The position numbers and the translations under genes were made by a program. The notes under the pieces were generated by a model. It was not told the DNA's origin. It saw only the letters and a program-made list of their open reading frames with translations, and searched no databases. A DNA stretch of 64,000 bases from Lunularia cruciata (Eukaryota; Streptophyta; Marchantiopsida; Lunulariales; Lunulariaceae), in contig OX419756.1 of NCBI GenBank assembly GCA_948567375.1, positions 67,346,333-67,410,332 of the forward strand, in the 5' to 3' direction. Positions 1-10,677 of this stretch are shown one piece after another (position 1 is the first letter of the stretch; the number at the start of each line of letters is the position of its first letter).

Positions 1-555
1 AATTATATGGGTTGTATTTTTCATTTTCCTCAAAGTTGTAGGGGATGATCTATAATAAAAACTAGTAGAACCCTTCAAAACATATCAATTAAAACTTTCA
101 GAAAATAAAAATGAAAATATAACCCAATGATAATTATGGTAATTTTTATGGTGATTATGGTATTTTTATTGAGGTGTCCACTTCTTTTACATGCACCCGC
201 ATAAATTTTATGGATTATTATGGGTACCCGTAACCCATCAATCCCATATTTGAAATGCTCCAATGGTGCATCTCACTTACCAATTCTACATTCTACAGAT
301 ATTTAAAGGTGGATCTCCTCTCTCTTCATAAGGAAAAGCTCTTGTTTAAAAAAGTTCCATAAATTTTCTTATTGGGAAATGCCGATGTTTACATATCTCA
401 TTCTTTGGTTATTAGTAGAATCAATGGAGGAATCAACTTTTAATCCCTCCCGTAACCCTATATTGGGAGGGATGGAAAGTTAATGCTTCCTTTTTTAGGG
501 CCAATCAATTCAAATCTTTGATGCACTTGGTCTCAAATAGCATTATGACTTTGCT
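1..555. other. no gene recognised
   Basis: AT-rich sequence with only short chance reading frames on both strands. I see no domain, RNA gene or repeat boundary here. The homology to the non-LTR element starts at about position 556. Confidence 0.5.
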
Positions 556-1815
556 AATCTTGTCTGGAGGGGTCGGCTTGCTATCTATGGAGGAGATGAC
601 ACCTGTAGCATTTTTGAGTAGTTGGGGTCTCTTGGCACCCCTACTTTCCTCTCATTTTGTGGTTGTTGATAGGCCGGTTTTGGAGACTTATGTGGCAAAG
701 GTGGAGGAGGGGTCCTATTCTCTCCATATGTTATTGCAGCAAATGAGAGATAGTCTATCTCCACAAGCATGAGAGGACTTTCCATCTTTTGCTTCACTAT
801 TGTCAGATTGCACTAGAGGTTTATAGTCTTCCTTGATGGAGCAATAGTGTGAGCATACATTACATTCTTGCTTAGTTGACTCGTCCATTCCTCAAGCTAC
901 TAGAGCATGTATTTGCTCTTGCTCCAGCAAGGGTGCATGCTCTTGGATCCTAGCTTGACCATGCATTAGGGCATTCCAACTTGCACCAACTGCTTTCTCT
1001 ATAGTGATGAGATTTTGCCTAGGTTTAGTCCACCCATCTGCATCTTCACTACTCACTTGTGAGTGTGGTTCTATACTAGATGCAGCAACAGTTCATATGA
1101 TATGGTGTCCTTTCAAAGGACAAAGGACAGCTACCCATAATGCTATTAGGGACAAAGTGTTTGCTATGGCACAAGGGAGTGGATACTTGGCTTGGAGGGA
1201 ATGTTCGTATGCTTCACAAATGACATGTGTCAGGGCAGATTTATACTTGGTCCAAGATGATCAGGTGACAATAGTAGATGTTGTGATTATGGACCCTACA
1301 TGGGATACAATTTAGAAGGGAGTGATTACCCATCCCCTTGGATGGGCGGCAAGTGCAGTAGCAAGTCGTAAGGTCTCCAAGTATAGGGGAATATAGTGAG
1401 GTCACCTCTTTGTTCCTCTAGCCTTGGAGTTATATGGAGTGATGGACACATTGTTTGACACATTTGTTAGGAAATGCACAAGAGCTTATCATGTTAGGCG
1501 CCAAGGCGTACCACTCTCACTCTTATACTTTGTAGCATATTTTAGGCAGCGTGTGTCCATTGCTCTATAGAGAGTAGTGGCTAGTGCAATCCATAGGAGA
1601 GCAATCACACTAGGTGATGCTTCTTTGGATGCTTTAATTGTTTGTAGACCAAACAACTTGCATAGATTGGATATCTTAGGTGCATTAGGGCAGATTTCTC
1701 ATATAGACTCTATTGGTGCCTAGCCCAATTTTACCTTTTTGGTCTCTCCCTTGTATGGCTTGACGGGGTCTTCTCATCCTTCGTGTTCTCTACACAGTCA
1801 CCTTTTTCTCATTAT
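556..1815 (+). mobile_element. 5'-truncated non-LTR retrotransposon (LINE), copy 1
   Basis: This stretch aligns almost base for base with 4,672-5,900, which belongs to a longer copy with a reverse transcriptase. Shared landmarks include a VVVDRPVLETYV peptide, a zinc-knuckle and endonuclease segment, and a common 3' end around the text TGGCTTGA(C/T)GGGGTCTTCTC. The copy lacks the reverse transcriptase, as expected when target-primed reverse transcription stops early and leaves only the 3' part. Stops and frameshifts show it is dead. The 5' limit is where similarity to copy 2 fades; the 3' limit is approximate. Confidence 0.75.
1004..1712 (+). pseudogene. LINE C-terminal zinc knuckle and restriction-like endonuclease domain (broken)
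   Basis: The readable frame (about 103 codons to 1,315) carries a C-x-C-x9-H-x3-C cluster (CECGS...TVHMIWC). An ATHNAIRD motif follows, then RADLYLV and, thirteen residues on, IVDVVI. This order, a CCHC knuckle followed by an R-x-D...D core, is that of the restriction-like endonuclease used by R2-type LINEs to nick target DNA. After the TAG at 1,314 the homologous protein continues through KGVITHPLGWAASA and FVPLALELYGVMD, with further stops. The assignment to a restriction-like nuclease is inference from motif order. A different nuclease fold is possible. Confidence 0.6.
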
Positions 1816-3115
1816 GACTTATGAACACTTGTAAATGAAACAAACCCAGCATAAACTTAAGCACTTCATTTTCAAGGTGCTAGACGGGTCTCTACTCGAG
1901 AAATGCTTGTAATGCGGTAAAAGCTTTAAGCATTATTTGTAACAAATTTTAGGGGAATTTAGGGTTTAGGGTTTATAAGTGAAACCCACAAATGCACAAA
2001 GAGACCTAAACCTAATGAGCAGGTAGTTTTTCTATTGCTTTATTTTTGCAAATAAAATGTAATTATCTATCAAGGTTAGTTTATAATATTTTTATTTTTC
2101 TAATTGTGTAGATTTGTTTGCATTTTCATTATCATTTTGACAGGTTATGTACAAAATGATATGAAAATTTTTGTCAAAGAAAAAAGTTATGGTTTTTTCC
2201 CAGCCCTACTACTCTTGTTTCAACAAAAAGTCTCAATCATATTATAATGCTTTCAGATATAGGGTTTTCAAGGAAGGGCCCATTTCTATTACTATTGCCA
2301 ATCACATGTAGAAGATTTTCCCTTTACTTACAAGAGATGCCATTAGAGGAATTCTGTCACCCAGTCTACCTAGTAGTAGTTTTATTTATTGCTTTTCACT
2401 TGGTAGAGTTGTAATCTCTCCTTGATCTTGTTTGGGGTCTTGATTTTGCTTCATTTTGTAGCGCTTGAGATTCATTAGGTTTAATGCTTGATTCCCTTGG
2501 TTCATTATAGTCTTTTCTGCTTTCCTTCCAGATATATATTGATATGTGTTGCACCCATTGGGAAACAATCTATTCTTTAGTTTCATTTCACTCCTTTTTG
2601 CTTTCCTTTGGGGTATATATTGAGGTGTGTTTTAGCCATTGAGAGACAAGACCATTCTTTAGATTCACATGGCAAAAACATGGATCCTGTCCCGTTCGAT
2701 CTTTGATGTTGGTTGATTGGGCATGCAATCAAGAGAATATACAATTTTATGCACTGATCTAAGCCAGATTCATCTCAATCTAACAAGTTATTGTTGACTA
2801 TCTCAATTGACAAGCTATCACTAACCTCATGACAAAGAGTACTGTGCTTGTGATTCACATGTTGAATCTCATCCCTGTCTATTAAAGCTATGAATCCGCA
2901 AGCCGTTATACTATAACCTGTAGATCAAACTCCATGACTCCAATTACAAGATGACTATATCTACACATGACTGCATTTATACTATATGTAATCCCTTATT
3001 CTGCTATAGGTAACTCCTTTTTACCTACCACTTGATCATTTGGCATGTGATCCCTTGGATGAGTTAGCATGGTTCCTATTCCTCTTACTCACTTGATGGT
3101 GTCTTTGTTATGCTA
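1816..3115. other. no gene recognised between two LINE copies
   Basis: AT-rich unassigned DNA. It contains a short telomere-like stretch TTTAGGGTTTAGGGTTTA at 1,958-1,975 and a two-unit imperfect tandem repeat at 2,520-2,672. No convincing coding segment was seen on either strand. Confidence 0.5.
2520..2672 (+). repeat. imperfect two-unit tandem repeat, about 80 bp period
   Basis: Two adjacent segments share the order CTTTCCTT, TATATATTGA, TGTGTT, CCATTG and ATTCTTTAG(T/A)TTCA. The units start near 2,520 and 2,601. They differ by many substitutions, so the duplication is old. No function is implied. Confidence 0.55.
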
Positions 3116-3868
3116 GAGTGTGATGTGTGGGGCATAGAGAGGTGGCTGCTAGATTTCATTGTATCCAAGTGGGGGATTAGGCCACCCTTCAAGAGGAGTC
3201 TGTTAGAGCTGCACATTTTTTTTAGGAGACAGGTCTTGCCACAAGATACCACAAAGTCCACTCGATTATGAAAATGTAGGACATTGAGTCAAGCAGGAGA
3301 GTTTAGTAGAGCAACATGAGCGCTACACCCTTTGTCTATGGCTAGTCATACTGATGAGACTATTTGTTCACTATGCTCATTACATCTTATGGTGGGAGAG
3401 GGATTACCACTAGAGGTTTTCAATTATTAGCCTAAGTAGCCTTTATGTCTTGATAGGTCACTTTTGCAAAAGCATTATGCACTATTCCTTGCCTTTCCTT
3501 AGGAGGCTTGTCAAGGATGGTATATGGAGCATCTTAGAGATTGCTTTCAGGCAAATGATCCTTCTAGTGGTTTTATTTCAAGTGGTTGTAGTAGTAGTGA
3601 GAGGAGATGTTCTTATGTCTATTAGTTGGATGTTAGATTTTAGTCAACTTCTTGCAATGGAGAAGGACACAAGAAGCATTAGACTGATTGCTATTGGAGA
3701 GATCTGTTTGTGCTTGGTCAGTCGCACCATTGTCCTTCAACCTCATTTTCATTTTTGACAACACCTCAGTCCACATCAATTTGGAGTAGCTACATCTAGA
3801 GTATGTGAGGCTATATCTCTAAGCATTAGGCACTCATAGGTATCTATCCGGAGTGGGTCATCCTACAT

Positions 3869-4330
3869 GTGGATGTTCAAAACACTTTTAATAGCATCTC
3901 ACAAACATCCATATTTAGAGAGCTTAGGGAGTCTAGTGGATCCTTGGCAAGTTTTATTCCTTTTGTGTTGTATTTTTATGGCTCTCCTGATTCCCTTTAC
4001 TACCAAGACGATTATTCACAAGAGGGAGTCACCATCTTGGAGTCAGCTATTGGTACATGTTAGGGAGATCTTTTAGGGGGACCCTTATTTACCATGGCTC
4101 ACTTTAGAGCTCTCCTATCTACTACTTTGGCCATGCCATGTTGTGTATTTCCCTCCTTGTCAGATGATACACACATCATGGGCCCTATAGATCAGATTAG
4201 GCCGACCTTTGACCACTTGACTACCAAGCTACATCTAGTAGGCTTGAGAGTCAAGATGTCAAAGTGTAGTATATGGTTCCCTTTAGGTATCTCTTCCCAC
4301 CTTGAGCTTCTAGGGGTGTATTACATCTAT
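3869..4330 (+). pseudogene. LINE reverse transcriptase core (broken by an internal TAG)
   Basis: One frame reads DVQNTFNSIS (motif A region, catalytic Asp first), then GVTILESAIGTC, a TAG codon at 4,061-4,063, then GDLLGGPLF, which is the RQGDPLGG box. Next comes FPSLSDDTH, the catalytic x-DD box (usually ADD), and VGLRVKMSKCSIW. The TAG stands where family members have Gln, so it is most simply a CAG to TAG transition. The enzyme would copy element RNA at a nicked chromosomal target. After about 4,330 the frame decays. Identification as a LINE-type RT is strong because the boxes are in the right order and spacing. Confidence 0.8.
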
Positions 4331-5013
4331 TATTACATCTATAGATGGACAACTTGTTCTTGGAGTGCCTATAGGATCCAAGGATTTTATCACATGCTTC
4401 TTATACACTACCCTTGTAGAGGATGTTCTCCATGTGGATGACCTTCCATTGTTAGGAGATTTGCAAGTGGCATTTAGTATTCTCTCCTCTAGTATTTCTC
4501 ATTGATCAACATATCTACTCCGTATAGTTCCTTCCCTCCTTGACCTTCCTATCACATCTGAGAGCCTTTGATAGGAGGATTATGGGAGTCTATGGTGATA
4601 TTATTGGACTAAGGACATTTGAGTGTGTGACAAGGGAATTGGCATGTAGATAGATATCCCTACCTATCTTGTGTAGAGGGGTTGGCTTGCTATCCATGGA
4701 GGAGATGGCACCTATAGCATTTATGGGTAGTTGGGCTCTCTTGGCACCCCTACTGTCCTCTTGTTTTGTGGTTGTTGATAGGCCAGTTTTGGAGACTTAT
4801 GTGATAGAGGTGGAAGAGGGGTCCTTTTCTCTCTAGATGTCATTCCGGCAAACAAGAGATAGTTTATTCCCATGGGCATGCAAGGACCTTCCATCTTTTG
4901 CTTCATTTTCATCAGATTGGACTAAGGGTTTATAGTCTTCCTTGATGGAACAATAGTATGAATATACACTGCATTCTCTCTTAGTTGACTTGTCTATTCC
5001 TTAGGCTACTAGA

Positions 5014-5812
5014 GTGCATGTCTGCTCTTGCTCCGGCAAGGATGCAGGCTCTTGGATCCTAGCTCAATTGTGCATTCGGGCATTCCAACTCACACTAGCT
5101 ATTGTCTCTACAACAATGAGGTTTTGCTTAAGTTTGGTCCACCCTTCTGCATCTTCATTACTCACTTTTGAGTGTGGTTCTACACTAGATGCAACAGTAG
5201 TCTATATGACACAATGTCCTTTTGAAGGACAGAGGATAGCTACCCATGATGCTATTAGGGACATAGTGTTTGCTATGGCACAAGAGAGTGGATACTTGGC
5301 TTGGAGGGAGCGTTCATATGCTTTGCATACAACACATGTCAAGGTAAACTTATACTTGGTCTAAGATGATCAAGTGATAATAGCGATTGTCATAGTTACA
5401 GACTCTACACATGATACAATTTCTAAGGGAGTGATTACCCATCTCCCTAGATGGGCAGCCAGTGCAATAGCAACATGCAAGGCGTCCAAGTATAGGAGTA
5501 AGCAGCAAGGTCTTCTCTTTGTTCCCCTAGCCTTGGAGTTATATGGAGTGATGGATAGGGCGTTTGACACATTTGTCAAAGAGTGCACGAGATCTTATCA
5601 GGTTAGGCGCTAGTACTACTCTCACTCTCATACTTTGTAGCATATTTAAGATAACATGCGTCCATTGCTCTACAAAGGGCAATGGCTGGTGCAATCCATA
5701 AGAGAATAATCACACTAGGTGATGCTTCTTTGGATTCTCTAGTTATTTGTAGACCGTATGACTTGTATAGCTCAAATATATTAGGTGCGGTAAGGCAGAT
5801 TTCCCATATCAA
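5014..5812 (+). pseudogene. LINE C-terminal zinc knuckle and nuclease domain, second copy
   Basis: Paralogous to 1,004-1,712. In copy 2 the knuckle reads FECGSTLDATVVYMTQC: the first Cys is Phe and the His is Tyr, so the metal site is lost. The ATHDAIRD motif and the WRERSYA segment remain. The endonuclease core reads VNLYLV, then a TAA, then DDQVIIAIVIV, so the aspartates that would coordinate metal are partly gone. The downstream FVPLALELYGVMDRAFDTFVKECTRSY segment is intact in its own frame. The copy is clearly inactive. Comparing it with copy 1 gives the ancestral motif order. Confidence 0.65.
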
Positions 5813-6031
5813 ACTCTATTGGGGCTTAGTCCCATTTTATCTATTTTGTCTCTCCCTTGTATGGCTTGATGGGGTCTTCTCATCTTTCATCTCCCATCTC
5901 TCATCTTTCATCTCCTATATTTTTATAGGTAAGGTACACTCAATACCATATACCAATTGAAATAGAGAATATCCGGTAGAAGTCTTCATGGTTGTCCTAT
6001 ACTCCCACAAAACTGCATGAATCTTCTTGTC

Positions 6032-6280
6032 TCAATGATGTTTAGCCCCTTCCATTTCTACATCTTTGGCCAACATCATGCACAAGGTCTGATTGGTTCT
6101 CTCTACCAAGCCATTGGAATTTGGCTTATAGGATGTAGTTACTCTATGTGTGATAGAGAAATGTCGTAGCATGGCTGTAGTAATGCTTCTTGTGAACTCT
6201 CCTCCTCTATCAAAAACCAACTCCAAAGAGCATCCTAGAGATAATGCGTTCATAAAGAAATCTACCAACTTCATCTTCAT
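6032..6280 (-). pseudogene. gypsy integrase core (fragment)
   Basis: The 82-codon frame holds LVFDRGGEFT, the second catalytic Asp region of the integrase DDE core. It then has YKPNSNGLVERTNQTL, the third catalytic Glu region (normally YHPQTNGQVE.TN). Integrase inserts the element cDNA into the chromosome. The first Asp should lie just upstream, in the poorly readable gap between 6,281 and 6,392. The C-terminal part is missing because the element ends near 5,960. Confidence 0.8.
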
Positions 6281-6392
6281 TCTTGTCCCTCAATAGTCTA
6301 GCCTCAACCCACTTGGTAAGGTAATCAATAACTAACACCATATACTGATTGTTCCTTGGGGTTCTATTGAGAGGACCTACAAAATCAATTCC

Positions 6393-7010
6393 TTACTTCT
6401 CAAAAGGTCCTAGCAATGGAATTGATCTAAGTGGTGGAGTGGAAGTAGACTTTCTAGCAAAAGCTTGACAAACATGGCAAGTTTTGCAATAATCAAGACA
6501 ATCCTTGAAAATCCCTCTCCAATGATAACCTACATCTAGAATCTTGAAAGCAATCACCTTTCCTGCAAAGTGTCCTCCACACACTAAACCTTCATGAAAC
6601 TCCTTTATGAGTAGGATAGACTCTTCCTTACCCACTGCTCTTTGAAGTAGACCATCTGCTCCTTGGTGAAGAAGAATATCCTCCACCATTGTGTAAGGTC
6701 TAGATCTTGCTGCAAGGGCCTTCCTCTCCCTAGCATGCATCCCTTTTGGATAGTTACTTCTTGTCACAAAATCCACAATCTCCTTGTAATCCATTGGAAT
6801 CTCTTGAGTGACTGAGATTGTCTTGAGCTTATCAATCTCCTCCTTCACAACCAAAGATATTACTGGGCTAATGTGATGTTGCTTTTGGCGGATTGGTCTT
6901 GCATGTGACTCCACCTCTATCTTGTGCACCTCCAAGGTGACTTCCTTCAAATCCTTGTAACTAAAAGCAAAGACATGGATGAACTTGCAAAATATCTCCT
7001 CATATCTCAC
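6393..7010 (-). pseudogene. gypsy pol fragment: RT entry segment joined to integrase H2C2 domain
   Basis: A 205-codon open frame. Residues 1-60 match the segment just before a gypsy reverse transcriptase (FAFSYKDLKEVTLEVHKIE and VKEEIDKL). The next residues jump directly to the linker before integrase (KEIVDFVTR, ALAARSRPY, LLHQGADGLLQRAV). Residues about 140-190 form the zinc-binding domain H-x4-GGH...CKTCHVC. The reverse transcriptase catalytic core and RNase H, some 400 residues in related elements, are absent. The frame stays open across the junction. This is an internal deletion, not a domain rearrangement selected for function as far as can be seen. Confidence 0.8.
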
Positions 7011-7490
7011 CTTCTAATCCTTGGTAACATTTAGGCCATACTTGAGGGTAGATAACCTCCTCTCTATCTCCTCAAGTGTCAATGGTCATTTATCTGGGTC
7101 CTTCAAAACCTCTAGCTTAGGTGCAAAATCCATAGCACACAAGAGATACACATCTAAATCAGATTCAGATTCATCCTCCTCTGTGGAAGTCTCCTCTTCC
7201 ATGCTTGTGTCCACACCTGAAGCTCCTTCTTCAGAATCTGATTCCCAATAATCAGAAGATGGTGCATCTGAATGTGAAGTGTGGGTGATGTTAATCCAAA
7301 GAACTATGACTCTATGGTTTGATGGCCCACTCCTCTAGTACCCTTTGTGCCATCAATTAGTTATGCATGCTGCTCTCAACCATGGCCTCCCAAGAAGTAA
7401 GTCATAGCTTGAATCCTTCAAGAATTGGAAAGTCATGAGATTTTGAACTCCCATAACTAAAACTACTACCTTTTCCATCACCCTCATTGG

Positions 7491-7850
7491 TCAAACTTGT
7501 TGCTTGTTTGCCATGCTCACCACAAATGTTGAAGGTCTAAAGGGTATCATACCCAACTTTTTCATCAACCTTTTTGACATGGCTTTTACTGTTGATCCTC
7601 CATCAACCAATGCATCTTTGATGTTGTGACCATTCACTCTCACATCAATCTTGGAGGCATATTCACAAGCCTCCCATGGTAATGGCTTGGCATCCAACAC
7701 CCCCATTGAAACTAGAGCTTTTACCCTCTTCTTCCTCTTGCTCTTTGTAAAACTCAAACCATCTCTAAGCTCCCTTCTCAAGGTAAGGTTCAAAGCAATC
7801 AATTGGCCCACTATGATGTTAGCCTTGTGACTACCAACATCCTCCAACAC
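7491..7850 (-). pseudogene. gypsy aspartic protease region
   Basis: The 119-codon frame contains KDALVDGGSTVKAMSKRLM, the active-site region of a retroviral-type aspartic protease (D-G/S-G-S/A). It is preceded by a basic segment (TKSKRKKRVKAL). The protease cuts the Gag-Pol precursor. The homologous copy at 21,794-22,250 reads on the plus strand and confirms the domain. Beyond the stop near 7,490 the coding potential continues in another frame (LLLGRPWL), so the gene is frameshifted. Confidence 0.75.
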
Positions 7851-7888
7851 ATTGTAGTTCTATTGTTGCTTTGAAATCAAGAAATTTT

Positions 7889-9109
7889 TTATCCCCAACT
7901 TCTTCCTTGGAGTCTTTGTTGTTGGTGGTGTTGAGGTATTGAGGTGTGAGTGCTCCTAGTAGATATAGGAGTATCCTTTCTTGGAGTAAATCCTTGAGAA
8001 GAGTGAACATACTTTGCAGAACAAACTCTCTTCTTCTCTTGTGCCAAAAGCTCCAAATTAAGACCCTTGGAGTTTGAGCTCTCTTCCTTCTCATATTTGC
8101 TCCCAACCACATCTATGGATGCTATCCCCTTACCTTTGTTTGGATTAGGAGCCACTTGGGCTTCACTACCTCCCTCTTTCCCTCTATTGGCTTCCTCATA
8201 ACCCCTTCCTCCATGGTAAGTGGAATTTGGGCAATTCCTTTGGATATGGCCTCTTCCTCCACAACCAAAAAAATTTCTATCATTGAAATTGTTGGCTGAT
8301 TGGCATAATCTATATGGATAGTTTCTATAACTCCTAGGCCCTTTCCATACATTCTGATCCACCTCTCTCTTCTCCCATAGTTGCATCACATTGATCTTGA
8401 GATATACAAGTTGTTCTATGATGGTTTGAAGTGGATCCTTTGATAGGGATGCAAGAATAGAAGCAACTGCTACTTGTGTTGCAACCCTTGTCACCAAAGT
8501 ATCGAAAGTTCTACCATACTTGTAACCTTGAGGAGGATGCACAACGTCCTTCACCATCAAATCACTCTCATCCCCTTCCAAACTCTCCTCCATACAAATT
8601 GTGATCTTGATAGCTTCAACCTTGCAAGAAGGTTTCTCATATCTCACCGTGCTTCTAATATGAGGTCTCAACCCTACCACAAAATTCTTGGTGAGCATGG
8701 CCCCTAATGCCAATCATAGTTCTCACATCATCTCCACCTTTTCTCAACACTATGCAAAATTTGGACTCTAACTTTTCCACTCTTTCCACATAGACTCTCA
8801 CTTTCTCTCCATCGCCTTGCTTGAGAAAGGTAAACTCACTCATCAATCTCTCATAACTCTCATCTAGAAGAAAGTTCTCAATGAGTGCTGAAGTCAAACT
8901 CTCCCAAGACTCTTCTTGCCCATCTCTCCTCTCTTTCTTTTGGTATTCTGACTCCATGTAAGTGTTGTATCCTCAAAGAAATCTAGTAATAATGAGGCCC
9001 ACTCATTCTTCCTCCTCTCATTGTTTTCTATGCAAGCTCTCTTGGAATCTCTCACAAAGGCCTCCACATCTTCTCCATCCTTGCCAAAAAAAACCAGAAG
9101 TTTCCACAT
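7889..9109 (-). pseudogene. gypsy gag (frameshifted, zinc knuckle damaged)
   Basis: Three overlapping minus-strand frames together give a gag. An N-terminal capsid-like part (FFGKDGEDVEAFVRD, WASLLLDFFEDTTLTW) is followed by the LIENFLLDESYERLMSEF and VGLRPHIRS segments. A single knuckle, NFFGCGGRGHIQRNC, and a basic, serine-rich tail follow. The first Cys of the C-x2-C-x4-H-x4-C knuckle is Phe here; the copy near 21,490 has NCFGCVGRGHIQKNC and keeps it. Gag packages element RNA. Two frameshifts split the protein. The start is the first Met of the N-terminal piece and is uncertain. Confidence 0.75.
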
Positions 9110-9346
9110 CTTAACTCCTCATCATCTTTCTTTTCTCTCAATTTTTCTTTTTCCTCTTTTCTTTTCTCTCACTCTATAACTAATAGAGTATGTACATGAC
9201 TAACACCAATTGAGAATAATCCACCCTAGGAAACACCAAAGGTTCAGGGTACTCCAAGATTTCTCTAGCAACATCAAATCCTAGAGTGCATATTAATCGA
9301 ACCCTCATGGATAGTTTATCTATAAGTTGAAAGATTATCTCTATCA

Positions 9347-9950
9347 CTAATCTTGAGAACTAGTTGATGAAAGTGGTAGTATTTCTGTAGCTGTACTAAG
9401 ACTCTCTCCAAGATCCTTCACCAAAGTCTTCAAAAGTGCTTTTACTCCACTATACTCATGTCCTTTTGGAAGTCCCTCAACTCCACAAACCTCACACAAC
9501 TCCTTGGCCTTAGATCTTCTCCCTCTCAATCTTGGTGAAGAAAGTCCAACATGCAAACCCAAGTCAAGTAATCATTTCCTTTCACTCAATCTCTTGCTCT
9601 CAAAGGTCAATGGACATGAACTTGCCGTATGTCTCTTCTCTCCACATAGAAAACACTTAGACTCACTCTTTCCTCCAAGTGGTATAGGTTTTTGGATCCT
9701 CTCAACACACTCTTCAAATTCTATTTTAAACTCTCTTTTCCTTAAATTCACCCTAACAATCAACTCAAACCCTTGGGGAACCTTGTATATTTTTAATTTC
9801 CACTCTTGATGACACTCCATGTTCCCAAGATGAATCTAAACACTCAAACATGCTTTTTATTGCTCTCAAACTTGTCATGCATGAGATCTCAAATCTACAA
9901 AATTGACCCTTCCTCACAATGTCGCTCAAATCTCTCAATTGGTATTTCAA
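9347..9950 (-). pseudogene. ORF upstream of gag with its own zinc knuckle
   Basis: Between the 5' LTR and gag there is a separate coding stretch in three short frames. Its middle part reads KVPQGFELIVRVNLRKREF and then CFLCGEKRHTASSC, a clear C-x2-C-x4-H-x4-C knuckle, followed by a basic tail (RGRRSKAKELCEVC). This is not the gag knuckle, which lies 1 kb further on. The piece resembles the nucleic-acid-binding knuckle ORFs seen in several plant retroelements, but I cannot name a family. It could be a fragment of another element nested in the leader. Confidence 0.45.
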
Positions 9951-10655
9951 AGTTCTCTAAAAGTTAACACAATCAATAAGAACTCTTGGTTTTCCCCCTT
10001 TGAAAAATATCAGATCTTTTAATCAAGCCATTTGGCCTAGACACCTTTCTATTCAGCACACATGTTTCAGATTTGGTCTGAAAACCACCCCTCTCACTAT
10101 AAAAACTCATACCTCTTTGTGCAAGAATGATCTCTCTCTAATTTTTGTGTCAACATGTAGGATTCAATGCAATGAATTTTTTTGGAAATTTTCAAGAAAA
10201 TCCACTTAAAATTGAAGAAATAGTAGACTCTGTATACTTTTCAAAGAGCATGTAGTTGCGAGAGCAATTTACCCTATCAACTTTCAAAAATTCTAGCCTG
10301 GTGTGCATAGTAGCTCTCACAATAGTTTCAACTATGCTTACTGAAAGATAACCCAAGCTATCATGTGTAGAAATTTCAAATCCAGATTTCAAACTTGAAA
10401 TTTTGCCCAAAATCACTTTAATCTCCAAAATCTACAATCCACCTCATACAATCTCTCCAAATTCTCTCAAATGTACAAGATGTATAAAATCAACTCAAAG
10501 ACATTATAATGAACTACAAGGTATACAAATGGGTCCAGTTTCTCTAACATAAGTCCAACACTCTCCTCCCCTAAAGTTCTCTCCAAGTGAACTCTTGTAG
10601 CCTCCTTCTTTCTAATATAAGATTGTACACAGAACATTATCTTGCTTTCTAGAGA
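9951..10655 (-). other. gypsy family 1 leader, no gene recognised
   Basis: Sequence between the primer site and the knuckle ORF. Short frames only. It is read here as untranslated leader of the minus-strand element. Confidence 0.45.
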
Positions 10656-10656
10656 G

Positions 10657-10674
10657 GTCCCGGCAATGGAGCCA
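10657..10674 (-). promoter_or_regulatory. primer-binding site, tRNA-Asp-like
   Basis: Immediately downstream of the LTR end on the minus strand the sequence is TGGCTCCATTGCCGGGA. This is close to the tRNA-Asp-type primer site TGGCGCCGTTGCCGGGG found in many plant Tat/Athila gypsy elements. It fixes the LTR edge at 10,678 and the minus-strand orientation. Confidence 0.7.
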
Positions 10675-10677
10675 AAA

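Larger units (their letters stand above)
3120..5935 (+). mobile_element. non-LTR retrotransposon (LINE), copy 2, with reverse transcriptase and C-terminal endonuclease
   Basis: Running from about 3,120 the plus strand shows an upstream conserved segment (ECDVWGIERWL, RPPFKRSLLE). A reverse transcriptase core follows at about 3,869-4,330, then a linker, then the C-terminal knuckle and endonuclease at 5,014-5,613, and a 3' tail to about 5,935. The same tail ends copy 1. There are many stops, so it cannot move. In most flowering plants LINEs carry an N-terminal APE nuclease (L1, RTE); here the nuclease-like motif sits at the C-terminus. The right edge abuts the truncated end of a minus-strand gypsy element. 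Confidence 0.8.

Noticed and set aside
1958..1975. TTTAGGGTTTAGGGTTTA, plant-type telomere repeat.
   Set aside because: Only two and a half units. It is too short for an interstitial telomere and occurs by chance or as a telo-box.
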